A DNA stretch of 64,000 nucleotides, taken from contig NZ_LMIS01000001.1 of assembly GCF_001428805.1 (NCBI RefSeq), forward strand, positions 988,587-1,052,586, written 5' to 3'. This document shows positions 53,260 through 61,888 of this stretch, in pieces. Position 1 is the first letter of the stretch, and each line of letters starts with the position of its first letter. The position numbers were made by a program, and so were the translations under genes. The notes beneath the pieces are model-generated. The model did no database searches and was not told the origin of the DNA. It was given only the letters and a program-made list of their open reading frames with translations. The DNA is from Aeromicrobium sp. Root236 (GTDB lineage Bacteria; Actinomycetota; Actinomycetes; Propionibacteriales; Nocardioidaceae).

Positions 53260-54188
53260 AGATCAGGCTCGGCCTCGACATCGGTGGCACGACCGTGCAC
53301 GGCATCGCGGTCGCTGCCGGAGAACCGCACGACATCGTCACGGAGGCGACGCATCCGACCCGCAAGGGCCCTGACGGCGTCGTCAGCGGAGCCCTCGACA
53401 TGGTGACTACGCTGCGTTCGGCGCTGCCGGCGGACGCGGAGATCGTCAGCATCGGGCTGGGCGTGCCAGGCGTCGTCAACGCCGGTGCCGTGACCCACGC
53501 CGTCAACCTCGGGCTCGACGGCGATCCGCTGGACCTCGCCACGGCGGTCTCGTCGGGCGCCGGCGGCATACCGACGTCGGTGGAGAACGACGTCAAGGCC
53601 GCGACGTTGGGCGGTCTGCAGTGGCTTCGCGAGCAAGGCTCGGACATCGACGACCTCGCGCTGCTCAACGTCGGCACCGGAATCGCCGCCGGGCTGCTCC
53701 TCGACGGTCGCCTGCGCCACGGCTCCAAGGGCATGGCCGGCGAGATCGGCCACCTCGTCCACGACCCCACCGGTCCGCTGTGCCCCTGCGGGCGCCGCGG
53801 CTGCCTCGAGCTCTACGCCTCGGGCAGTGGCGTACGCCGGCAGTGGGCCGGCACCGCAGCGGAGCTGTTCGATGCCGCGGCCGGCGGGGACGCCGAGGCC
53901 ACCCGCATCCGGGACGAGCTGACGTCCGGCATCGCCCAGGCCATCACGTTGCTGGCCTACAGCGTCGACGTGAGCTGCGTGCTCGTGACCGGCGGAGTCG
54001 TCTCGGCGACGCCCGCCCTGCGCGACGCGATCCTGGCCCGCCTGCGCGCCGACGAGAACACGTCGCTGGGCCGCCTGGCGGGCATGGCCGACCGCGTACG
54101 GTGGTTGCCGGCCGGGCATCCCGCCGGCGCACTCGGCGCCGCACTGCTCGGCGCCGGAGACGAGGAGGTTCGGTCGTGGAGGTCGTGA
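53256..54188 (+). CDS. ROK family sugar kinase, probable N-acetylglucosamine kinase
   Basis: 310 aa. The phosphate loop is intact (LGLDIGGTTVHG); the catalytic Asp is in SVENDVKAATLGG; EIGHLVHD and the zinc-binding CPCGRRGCLELYASG follow. In contrast to the repressor at 47556 it lacks a DNA-binding domain. Located between nagZ and nagB, it would phosphorylate the GlcNAc released by NagZ; glucokinase activity is an alternative. Confidence 0.9.
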   Translation: MKIRLGLDIGGTTVHGIAVAAGEPHDIVTEATHPTRKGPDGVVSGALDMVTTLRSALPADAEIVSIGLGVPGVVNAGAVTHAVNLGLDGDPLDLATAVSSGAGGIPTSVENDVKAATLGGLQWLREQGSDIDDLALLNVGTGIAAGLLLDGRLRHGSKGMAGEIGHLVHDPTGPLCPCGRRGCLELYASGSGVRRQWAGTAAELFDAAAGGDAEATRIRDELTSGIAQAITLLAYSVDVSCVLVTGGVVSATPALRDAILARLRADENTSLGRLAGMADRVRWLPAGHPAGALGAALLGAGDEEVRSWRS

Positions 54189-54946
54189 TCGTCGCCGACC
54201 AGGAGGCCGCCGGAACCCTCGTGGCCGACATCGTGGCCAGCCACGTACGCCCTGGCGCGGTCCTCGGGCTGGCCACGGGCTCGTCGCCGTTGCCCGTCTA
54301 TCGCGAGCTGATCCGTCGCCGCGCTGAGGGCGTGCTGAGCCTGGCGGAGTGCCGGGCGTTCCTGCTCGACGAGTACGTCGGCCTGCCGCGCCAGCACCCC
54401 GAGTCGTACCACTCGGTCATCCGGCGCGAGTTCACCGACGAAGCCGGTTTGGACCGCGTCGACGGCCCTGACGGCGAGGCCCGGGACATCCCGGCCGAAG
54501 CGGCTCGCTACGAGGCCGCGATCACGGCTGCCGGTGGCGTCGACGTGCAGCTGCTCGGCATCGGGACGGACGGCCACCTCGGCTTCAACGAGCCCGGCTC
54601 GTCACTGGCGTCCCGTACGCGCGTCAAGACCCTGACACACCAGACCCGCGTCGACAACGCGCGCTTCTTCGACTCGATCGACGACGTCCCGCGTCACGTC
54701 ATCACGCAGGGTCTCGGCACGATCCTCGACGCCGGGCACCTCGTGCTGATCGCCACCGGAGCGGGCAAGGCGGCGGCGGTCACCAGCGCCGTCGAGGGAC
54801 CGGTCTCGGCGTTCTGCCCCGCCTCGATCCTGCAGCTGCACCCGCGTGCGACCGTCGTGGTCGACGAAGCCGCGGCGGCCACCCTGCAGCTCGCCGACTA
54901 CTACCGCGAGGCGTGGGACAACAAGCCCGACTGGCAGCGGTTCTGA
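54176..54946 (+). CDS. nagB: Glucosamine-6-phosphate deaminase
   Basis: 256-aa NagB that converts GlcN-6-P to fructose-6-P and ammonia. Motifs: LGLATGSSPLPVY, LDEYVGL (Asp), and GIGTDGHLGFNEPGSS with the Asp-His-Glu active-site set. GTG start at 54176, with GAGGAGG at 54162-54168, inside the end of the kinase gene (13-bp overlap). Last gene of the operon; it needs NagA, encoded at 35251, to receive substrate from GlcNAc-6-P. Confidence 0.95.
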   Translation: MEVVIVADQEAAGTLVADIVASHVRPGAVLGLATGSSPLPVYRELIRRRAEGVLSLAECRAFLLDEYVGLPRQHPESYHSVIRREFTDEAGLDRVDGPDGEARDIPAEAARYEAAITAAGGVDVQLLGIGTDGHLGFNEPGSSLASRTRVKTLTHQTRVDNARFFDSIDDVPRHVITQGLGTILDAGHLVLIATGAGKAAAVTSAVEGPVSAFCPASILQLHPRATVVVDEAAAATLQLADYYREAWDNKPDWQRF

Positions 54947-54954
54947 GCCTGCCC

Positions 54955-55002
54955 GGTCCTTGAGCTTGTCGAAAGGACGTCCTTTCGACGAGCTCAAGGA
55001 CC
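54955..55002. terminator. 48-bp near-perfect palindrome between convergent genes
   Basis: GGTCCTTGAGCTTGTCGAAA and four more bases (54955-54978) are mirrored by 54979-55002 with a single mismatch and no spacer. The stem of 24 bp lies between the stops of nagB and the ATPase gene and would end transcription from both sides. The CCTTGAGC...TCGAAAGG words are those of short palindromic repeats dispersed in many bacterial genomes. Confidence 0.75.
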
Positions 55003-55010
55003 ACAGGGCA

Positions 55011-56087
<1,077 letters not shown>

Positions 56088-56104
56088 GCTGATGTTTCCC
56101 TTCA

Positions 56105-56122
56105 CCGGCAGGTACGTGCCGG
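56105..56122. promoter_or_regulatory. Palindrome upstream of the msiK-type gene, related to the nagA/gntR operator
   Basis: CCGGCA (56105-56110) and TGCCGG (56117-56122) flank GGTACG. The segment CAGGTACGTGCCGG matches CTGGTACGTACCGG in the nagA/GntR gap at 12 of 14 positions. Confidence 0.55.
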
Positions 56123-56202
56123 ACGATCCGAGTGATGGGTGATGACGTGGTGCCCGCTCATCCTACAGTGAGCCAGGTCACGCTCCTTGGCGCTCCGGTC
56201 AT

Positions 56203-56239
56203 TTGACAATGATTCCCAACTACTTGAGAATCGTTCTCA
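56203..56239 (+). promoter_or_regulatory. znuA promoter with two tandem Zur boxes
   Basis: TGACAATGATTCCCA (56204-56218) and TGAGAATCGTTCTCA (56225-56239) both fit a Zur/Fur-type box (TGANAAT-NN-TTNTCA); the second is a strong palindrome (TGAGAA/TTCTCA). Centres are 21 bp apart, two helical turns. TTGACA (56203-56208) and GAGAAT (56226-56231), 17 bp apart, form the promoter. The last base of box 2 is the first of the znuA ATG. Confidence 0.8.
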
Positions 56240-57153
56240 TGAAGAAGCCCCTCGCCCTGCTCGGCGCGCTGCCCCTCGTCCTCCTCCTTGCCGCGTGCGG
56301 CAGCTCCGCGAAGGGCAATGACGACACGACCGACGTGGTCGCGTCGTTCTACCCGTTCGCGTACGTCGCCGAGCAGGTCGGGGGCACTCATGTCAACGTC
56401 TCCAACCTGACGGCGCCCGGCATCGAGCCGCACGACCTCGAGCTCAAGCCCAAGCAGGTCGGGGACGTCCAGAACGCCGATCTCGTGATCTACGAGAAGC
56501 ACTTCCAGGCCGCCGTCGACGACGCCGTCAAGCAGGCCGACCGGTCGACCAAGGACACCGTCGACGTCGCCACGGTCGTCAAGCTCAAGCGGCTCCAGCC
56601 CGGGGCTGCCGAGGAGGGGCACGACCACAGTGACGAGGATCCGCACACGTGGCTCGACCCCCAGAACATGATCGCGGTGACCAAGGCCGTGGAGGCCAAG
56701 CTCTCGGCCGTCGACCCCGACCACGCCTCCGACTACGCCGCGAACGCCTCGAAGCTGGAAGGTGAGCTGGAGACCCTCGGCACCGACTTCGCGACCGGTC
56801 TCAAGACGTGCAAGAACCGCACCATCGTCACGAGCCACGCCGCGTTCCAGTACCTCGCCGACCGCTACGACCTGATGCAGGTGCCGATCGCCGGCATCGA
56901 CCCCGCCAACGAGCCGTCGCCGTCGCAGCTCGCCGACATCACCGACCTGGTCCGCAAGGAGAAGATCACCACGATCTTCACCGAGGAGCTCGTGAGCCCG
57001 GCCATCGCCGACACGATCGCCAAGGAAGCCGGAGTGAAGACCGCTACGCTCGATCCCATCGAGGGTCTGTCCGACGCGACCAAGGACCAGACGTACCTGA
57101 CGCTCATGCGCAAGAACCTCGAGACCCTGAGGAAGGCCAACTCCTGCTCATGA
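56239..57153 (+). CDS. znuA: Zinc ABC transporter substrate-binding lipoprotein
   Basis: 304 aa. Lipoprotein signal MKKPLALLGALPLVLLLAAC. Mature cluster A-I binding protein: VVASFYPFAYVAEQVGG, GIEPHDLELKP (metal His), a His/Asp-rich loop GHDHSDEDPHTW before DPQN, SHAAFQYLADRY (metal His) and IFTEELVSP. The loop favours zinc over manganese. There is no ribosome-binding site, and the promoter predicts a leaderless mRNA. First gene of the znuA-znuC-znuB-zur operon. Confidence 0.94.
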   Translation: MKKPLALLGALPLVLLLAACGSSAKGNDDTTDVVASFYPFAYVAEQVGGTHVNVSNLTAPGIEPHDLELKPKQVGDVQNADLVIYEKHFQAAVDDAVKQADRSTKDTVDVATVVKLKRLQPGAAEEGHDHSDEDPHTWLDPQNMIAVTKAVEAKLSAVDPDHASDYAANASKLEGELETLGTDFATGLKTCKNRTIVTSHAAFQYLADRYDLMQVPIAGIDPANEPSPSQLADITDLVRKEKITTIFTEELVSPAIADTIAKEAGVKTATLDPIEGLSDATKDQTYLTLMRKNLETLRKANSCS

Positions 57154-57926
57154 GCACTGATCCCACGCAGCCGTTGAAGGCACGCGGCGTGAGCGTGGCA
57201 CTCGATGGTCGGCCTGTCCTGCGACAGGTCGACCTCGACGTGTCCGCGGGCGAGTTCGTGGCGCTTCTGGGCGCCAACGGCTCCGGCAAGTCGACGTTCG
57301 TCCGCGCCGCCACCGGGCTCATCCCGATGAGCGGCGGCACGGTCGAGCTGTTCGGCACGCCGCTCGACCGGTTCCGCGACCGGCACCGGCTCGGGTACGT
57401 CCCGCAGCGCTCCCGCGCCGTCGCCGGCGTCCCCGCGACGGTGCACGAGGTCGTCATGAGCGGCCGCCTCGCCCACCGCCGGCTCTTCGGCTGGAGCACC
57501 AAGGCCGACGCAGCTGCCGTGACGGCTGCGATCTCGCGCGTCGGCCTGCCCGACCGTACGCGCTCGTCGCTCAGCGAGCTCTCCGGCGGCCAGCAGCAGC
57601 GCGTGCTCATCGCGCGGGCGCTCGCCTCCGAGGCTGAGCTGCTCGTGATGGACGAGCCCACGGCCGGCGTCGACCACGACAACCAGGAGTCGCTCGCCGA
57701 GCTGCTCGGCGGCCTGGTGCACGAGGGCACCTCGGTCCTGCTCGTGGCGCACGAGCTCGGCCCGCTGCGTCCGCTGATCGACCGCGCGATCGTCCTGCAC
57801 GCAGGCGAGGTCGCGTACGAAGGTCCCTGCGAGGGGCTCGTCGGCGAGGACCACGCGCACGTCCACATGCACACCGGACAGCCACCCGTCCCCGAGGGAC
57901 TCACCGGCGAAGGGGTCTGGAGGTGA
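57150..57926 (+). CDS. znuC: Zinc ABC transporter ATP-binding protein
   Basis: 258 aa. Walker A GANGSGKST, signature LSGGQQQRVLIARA, Walker B LLVMDEPTAGVD, H-loop LLVAHELGPL. The C-terminus is His-rich (EDHAHVHMHTG), as often in zinc transporter ATPases. Coupled to znuA by an ATGA overlap. Confidence 0.94.
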   Translation: MSTDPTQPLKARGVSVALDGRPVLRQVDLDVSAGEFVALLGANGSGKSTFVRAATGLIPMSGGTVELFGTPLDRFRDRHRLGYVPQRSRAVAGVPATVHEVVMSGRLAHRRLFGWSTKADAAAVTAAISRVGLPDRTRSSLSELSGGQQQRVLIARALASEAELLVMDEPTAGVDHDNQESLAELLGGLVHEGTSVLLVAHELGPLRPLIDRAIVLHAGEVAYEGPCEGLVGEDHAHVHMHTGQPPVPEGLTGEGVWR

Positions 57927-58008
57927 CGATGAGCGCAGCTTGCGGAGCGAACCGACAGAACGTCATGCCGGCGCCGCGCCACCGTGCCCTTTTCTGCGAG
58001 GCGATGGC

Positions 58009-58860
58009 ATGACGGAGATGCTCAGCTACGAGTTCATGCAGCGGGCACTGATCGCCGCGGTGTTCACCGGCCTCGCGGCACCCGCGATCGGCACCTTCCT
58101 CGTGCAGCGCCGCCTCGCCCTGCTCGGCGACGGCATCGGCCACGTCGCTCTGACCGGTGTCGCGCTCGGCCTGCTCACCCACGTCGCGCCCGTGCTGACC
58201 GCGATCATCGTCGCCATCATCGGCGCGATCGTCATCGAGCTGCTCCGCATGTTCGGCCGCACCAGCGGCGACGTCGCCCTGGCGATGCTGTTCTACGGCG
58301 GCATCTCCGGAGGCGTCCTCCTGATCAACCTCGCCGGCGAGAGCGCCGCGACGCTCAACACCTTCCTGTTCGGCTCGATCACCACGGTCTCCCACCACGA
58401 CCTGGTCGTCGTCGCGATCCTCGCCGTGATCGTGATCGTCCTGGCGGTCGGGCTGTCGCCCCAGCTGTTCGCGGTGTGCCAGGACGAGGAGCACGCGCAG
58501 GTCAGCGGTGTCCCCGTACGCCTCTACAGCATCCTCATCGCGGTGCTGGCTGCCGTGACGATCACCGTCGCGATGCGCACGGTCGGGCTGTTGCTGGTGT
58601 CGGCGCTCATGGTCGTGCCCGTCGCGGCGTCGCAGCAGCTGACCCGCAGCTTCCGCACGACCCACATGGCCGCCATGGCGATCGGCTTGTTCGCTGCTCT
58701 CGGGGGCGTGGTCTCGAGCTACCAGATCGACACGCAGCCCGGACCCACGATCGTGATGCTCGCCCTCGCGGTGTTCGCGGTCGCAGCCCTGTTCGGCGCA
58801 GCGACGAGGCGGCTCCGCGGCCGCCGCCACCCGGTAGATTTCGCACGAGGAGACATCTGA
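58009..58860 (+). CDS. znuB: Zinc ABC transporter permease
   Basis: 283 aa, ABC-3 family, about eight membrane helices. It begins MTEMLSYEFMQRALIAAVF, then TFLVQRRLALLGDGIGHVAL, typical for ZnuB, and ends in an Arg-rich tail. GAGGCG before the ATG at 58009. The 82 bp after znuC hold no gene. Its stop shares one base with the zur start (TGATG). Confidence 0.94.
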   Translation: MTEMLSYEFMQRALIAAVFTGLAAPAIGTFLVQRRLALLGDGIGHVALTGVALGLLTHVAPVLTAIIVAIIGAIVIELLRMFGRTSGDVALAMLFYGGISGGVLLINLAGESAATLNTFLFGSITTVSHHDLVVVAILAVIVIVLAVGLSPQLFAVCQDEEHAQVSGVPVRLYSILIAVLAAVTITVAMRTVGLLLVSALMVVPVAASQQLTRSFRTTHMAAMAIGLFAALGGVVSSYQIDTQPGPTIVMLALAVFAVAALFGAATRRLRGRRHPVDFARGDI

Positions 58861-59258
58861 TGGTCGAAGCCCCCCGCAACACCCGCCAGCGGCGCGCCGT
58901 CGTCGCGATCCTCGAGGATCTCGACGGCTTCGCCAGCGCGCAGGAGATCCACGACATCCTCAAGAAGCGCGGCGAGTCGGTCGGCCTGTCGACGGTCTAC
59001 CGCAGTCTCCAGGTGCTCGCCGACGCCGCCGAGGTCGACGCCCTGCGCAACGACGACGGTGAGGTGCTCTACCGCCAATGCAGCGCCGGCCACCATCACC
59101 ACCTCGTGTGCCGGTCCTGTGGACGTACGGTCGAGGTCGAGGGCCCGACGGTCGAGCGTTGGGCCGACAAGATCGCCGAGGAGAACGGCTTCCAGGACGT
59201 GGCCCACACGTTGGAGATCTTCGGCACGTGCAACAGCTGCGCCAGCGCCCGCTCCTAG
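58860..59258 (+). CDS. zur: Fur family regulator, zinc uptake regulator Zur
   Basis: 132-aa Fur-type repressor. The winged helix (1-80) has GFASAQEIHDIL and ESVGLSTVYRSLQVL. The metal domain has CSAGHHHHLVCRSCGRTVEVEG and CNSC, which give two Cys pairs for structural zinc plus a His-rich sensor site. Being the last gene of the zinc-import operon, Zur is more likely than Fur. It would repress its own operon via the boxes at 56204-56239. Confidence 0.94.
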   Translation: MVEAPRNTRQRRAVVAILEDLDGFASAQEIHDILKKRGESVGLSTVYRSLQVLADAAEVDALRNDDGEVLYRQCSAGHHHHLVCRSCGRTVEVEGPTVERWADKIAEENGFQDVAHTLEIFGTCNSCASARS

Positions 59259-59265
59259 GGCACGC

Positions 59266-59826
59266 CTAGCGGATCAACGGCACGAACCGATAGAACCCGT
59301 GCCTGCTCACACTCGGCGTACGCTTCCCGTCGAGCACGACCCTCGTCATCGATCCGGCCGCCGGGATGACCAGGATCCCGCCGGGTGCCAGCTGGTCGAC
59401 GAGCTCGTGCGGGAGGCTGTCGCTCATCGCCGACACCAGGATCCGGTCGAACGGCGGCTCGTCGGGCCGACCCAGCTGACCCTGCACGGCGGTCTCGATG
59501 CGCGTCCAGGGCATCTGCTCGGCGGCGAGGTTCTCCCGTCCGCGCTCGACGAGCTGCGGGACGATCTCGCACCCGACGACCTCGCCGCAGGGACCCACCA
59601 GCCGGCCCAGCAGCGCCGTCGTCCAGCCCGTGCCCGAGCCGATGTCCAGCACGCGCAGTCCCGGCCGCACCTCGAGCAGCTCCAGCATCGCCGCGACGGT
59701 CGAGGGTTGCGAGCACGTCTGCCCGTAGCCGATCTCGAGCGCCTGGTCGAGGCCGGCCCCGCCCTGGTGACGTCGTGGCAGGAATCGCTCGCGCGCCACC
59801 AGACGCATGGCCTCGGCGGTGTCCAT
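59266..59826 (-). CDS. Protein-L-isoaspartate O-methyltransferase family
   Basis: 186 aa. Pcmt motifs: ERFLPRRHQGGAGLDQALEIGYGQTCSQP (only part cited: IGYGQTCSQPSTVAAML) and the SAM-binding VLDIGSGTGWTTALLG. It repairs isoaspartyl residues; shorter than the 210-220 aa usual. Start ATG at 59826, with an in-frame TTG three codons before. Confidence 0.88.
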   Translation of the reverse strand: MDTAEAMRLVARERFLPRRHQGGAGLDQALEIGYGQTCSQPSTVAAMLELLEVRPGLRVLDIGSGTGWTTALLGRLVGPCGEVVGCEIVPQLVERGRENLAAEQMPWTRIETAVQGQLGRPDEPPFDRILVSAMSDSLPHELVDQLAPGGILVIPAAGSMTRVVLDGKRTPSVSRHGFYRFVPLIR

Positions 59827-59844
59827 GCCCGTCAACTACCCACC

Positions 59845-59850
59845 TAGGCT
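59845..59850 (+). promoter_or_regulatory. -10 box of a leaderless gene
   Basis: TAGGCT ends 6 nt before the ATG at 59857. Confidence 0.6.
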
Positions 59851-59856
59851 GATCCC

Positions 59857-60297
59857 ATGACCGTGCGTTGCGTGACCGGCGAGGCGCTGACCGCGCAGGA
59901 CGTCTACGACATCTGGAAGATCCGGGACGCCGTGTTCGCCGTCGAGCAACACGTCGACGAGGAGGACGTGGACGGCCGCGACCTGCAACCGACGACGACG
60001 CACCTGTGGCTCGAGGACGCCGACGGGCCGACCAGCTACCTGCGGGTCTACGTCGGCGACGACGGCGTACGCCACATCGGCCGGGTCTGCACGCGCAAGG
60101 ACCAGCGCGGCCAGGGCCTGTCAGGGCGCTTGATGACCGAGGTCACGCGGCAGTGGGGCGACGGCGAGCTACAGCTCAACGCCCAGGCCTACCTCGAGCG
60201 GTGGTACGAGTCGTTCGGCTACGTCCGTTCGGGCGACGACTACTACGAGGCCGGCATCCTGCACACGCCTATGTCGAGGAACCCGTCGAGCCGCTGA
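59857..60297 (+). CDS. GNAT acetyltransferase, ElaA-like
   Basis: 146 aa. ElaA-type features: VYDIWKIRDAVFAVEQHVDEEDVDGRD near the start (in part: IRDAVFAVEQ), HIGRVCTRKDQRGQGLSGRL (acetyl-CoA loop) and LNAQAYLERWYESFGYV. Substrate unknown. Its 3' end overlaps the convergent membrane-protein gene by 29 bp. Confidence 0.88.
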   Translation: MTVRCVTGEALTAQDVYDIWKIRDAVFAVEQHVDEEDVDGRDLQPTTTHLWLEDADGPTSYLRVYVGDDGVRHIGRVCTRKDQRGQGLSGRLMTEVTRQWGDGELQLNAQAYLERWYESFGYVRSGDDYYEAGILHTPMSRNPSSR

Positions 60298-61063
60298 CGT
60301 CGCGGTCGGCGCCCTCGATCGCCGACGCGAGCCGCGACTTCAACGAGCGCTCGTAGGCGTAGACCGCAGTGGCGGCCTCCACGTACTTCGCCCGGGCGTT
60401 GATCGACGTGTTGCGGCCGGCGTCGAGCTCGGCCGCGGCATGCTTGCCGTCCTTGATGACGTCGGCCAGTGCGGCATGCACCTTGCGCGCCACGGACTCG
60501 CGTCCCTTGGGCACCGGCACCTTGTCGAACTTCTTCATGATCTTGGTGTAGCCGGGCACGAGCTTGTCGCGGAACGCCGACCCGTTGTAGAAGTACTTGC
60601 CCTTGCCGACGTAGTCGTCGATGTCGGTCTTGAGGGCCTTCAGCGCCGCCTTGATGAACGGCTGTCCGACCACGGCCTCGTCGAGCACGGCTGACACGTC
60701 GTCGTAGGGCTTCGTCAGCGTCTTCACGCTCTTCTTGGCCTTGATGTACGTCTTGGAGTGCGTCTTGCCCCACTCCGGCGCGTCGCCGAGCTTGGGGGTC
60801 TTGACGACCGCGGCCTTGAACGCCGCCCTCACCTTGCGGGCGTCGTCGGCGTCGGCGCTCGTCAGTGCCGTGTGCACCGCTGACCGGTAGGCCGAGACCT
60901 TCTTGTTGTAGACCGTGGCGACGCGCGCTGCCTCGGCGACGTCGTCCTGGCGGTGCTGCTTGCGGATCAGGAAGAACGCGGTGGTGCCGACCGCGGCCAC
61001 CACCACGAGCGTGAAGGCGATGCTGGCGGCGATGATGGCGTTGCGCTGTCCCCTGGTAACCAT
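60269..61063 (-). CDS. Single-pass membrane protein of unknown function, paralogue 1
   Basis: 264 aa. A membrane helix near the N-terminus (NAIIAASIAFTLVVVAAVGT) is followed by a long, mostly helical, Lys/Ala-rich extracytoplasmic part. It shares with its upstream neighbour the segments KPPKLGDAPEWG-like (here KTPKLGDAPEWGKTHSKTY), VPVPKGRESVARKVHAAL and LDAGRN. I recognise no domain. A TAGCGT box ends 6 nt before the ATG, so it has its own leaderless transcript. Confidence 0.75.
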   Translation of the reverse strand: MVTRGQRNAIIAASIAFTLVVVAAVGTTAFFLIRKQHRQDDVAEAARVATVYNKKVSAYRSAVHTALTSADADDARKVRAAFKAAVVKTPKLGDAPEWGKTHSKTYIKAKKSVKTLTKPYDDVSAVLDEAVVGQPFIKAALKALKTDIDDYVGKGKYFYNGSAFRDKLVPGYTKIMKKFDKVPVPKGRESVARKVHAALADVIKDGKHAAAELDAGRNTSINARAKYVEAATAVYAYERSLKSRLASAIEGADRDVSGSTGSST

Positions 61064-61069
61064 GGCTCC

Positions 61070-61075
61070 ACGCTA
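61070..61075 (-). promoter_or_regulatory. -10 box of a leaderless gene
   Basis: TAGCGT on the minus strand ends 6 nt before the ATG at 61063. Confidence 0.55.
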
Positions 61076-61090
61076 TCGAAGACGGTGTGT

Positions 61091-61849
61091 CTACGACGCG
61101 GCGGTCACCTCGGCGACCGCCTCGGCCACGTCACCCTTGACCTGGGTCGCGTAGTCGTCGACGGCGTCGGCCACCTCCTGGAACTCGTCGCTGTAGCTGA
61201 ACGAGAAGTTCCGCCGGCTGTCGATGCGGGCAGCGAGCACCGACGCCTGGTCGACGACGTACTGCGCGGCGTCGTGGACCTTCCGGGCCAGCTCCTCCTG
61301 GCCCTTCGGCACCCGGACCCGGTCGAACTCGTCGCGAGCCCGGACGAACGCCGGGATGAGCTCCGAGCGCACCCGGGTGCTGGTGGTGATGAATCCGTAG
61401 CCGACATAGTCGGTCGCGCGAAGCCCGAGCACCTTGCGGGCCGCCTGGATGAACGTCAGAGCGGTGTCCGCCTTGCGCAGGGTCGAGCTGAGTCGCCGGA
61501 ACGGGCGGAGCACCGTGGCCTCCGTCTGCAGCGCATCGGCGTACGACGCGGAGTGCTCACGGCCGTACGCCGGAGCGTCCCCCAGCCGCGGTGGCTTCGC
61601 CATCGCCCGGTCGACCACCCTGCTCAACGCACCGGGATCGCTCGCGTCGGCCCGGTCGACCTTCTCGATGATCGACGAGCGGAACGCCTCGACCTCTCGC
61701 AGGTAGCTCTGCGCGACCGTCTCGGCCTCGTCGACCTGACGGGTCTGGCGCTGGTCCTGCACGATGACCAGACCGCCGATGACGACCGCGATCATGATCG
61801 TCAGGACGACAGGCAGGGCGACCACGACCCTGCGCGCGGGGGCGTTCAC
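61091..61849 (-). CDS. Single-pass membrane protein of unknown function, paralogue 2
   Basis: 252 aa from the GTG at 61849 (another GTG at 61855 and a TTG at 61873 are possible). Membrane helix RVVVALPVVLTIMIAVVIGG, then a helical outer part. Matches to paralogue 1: KPPRLGDAPAYGREHSASY, VRVPKGQEELARKVHDAA and IDSRRN. The two are divergent tandem duplicates in the same order of motifs. Function unknown. Confidence 0.72.
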   Translation of the reverse strand: MNAPARRVVVALPVVLTIMIAVVIGGLVIVQDQRQTRQVDEAETVAQSYLREVEAFRSSIIEKVDRADASDPGALSRVVDRAMAKPPRLGDAPAYGREHSASYADALQTEATVLRPFRRLSSTLRKADTALTFIQAARKVLGLRATDYVGYGFITTSTRVRSELIPAFVRARDEFDRVRVPKGQEELARKVHDAAQYVVDQASVLAARIDSRRNFSFSYSDEFQEVADAVDDYATQVKGDVAEAVAEVTAAS

Positions 61850-61888
61850 CCCCACACCGTCCCAGCGCCGCAACGGCCGGTCAATGCC

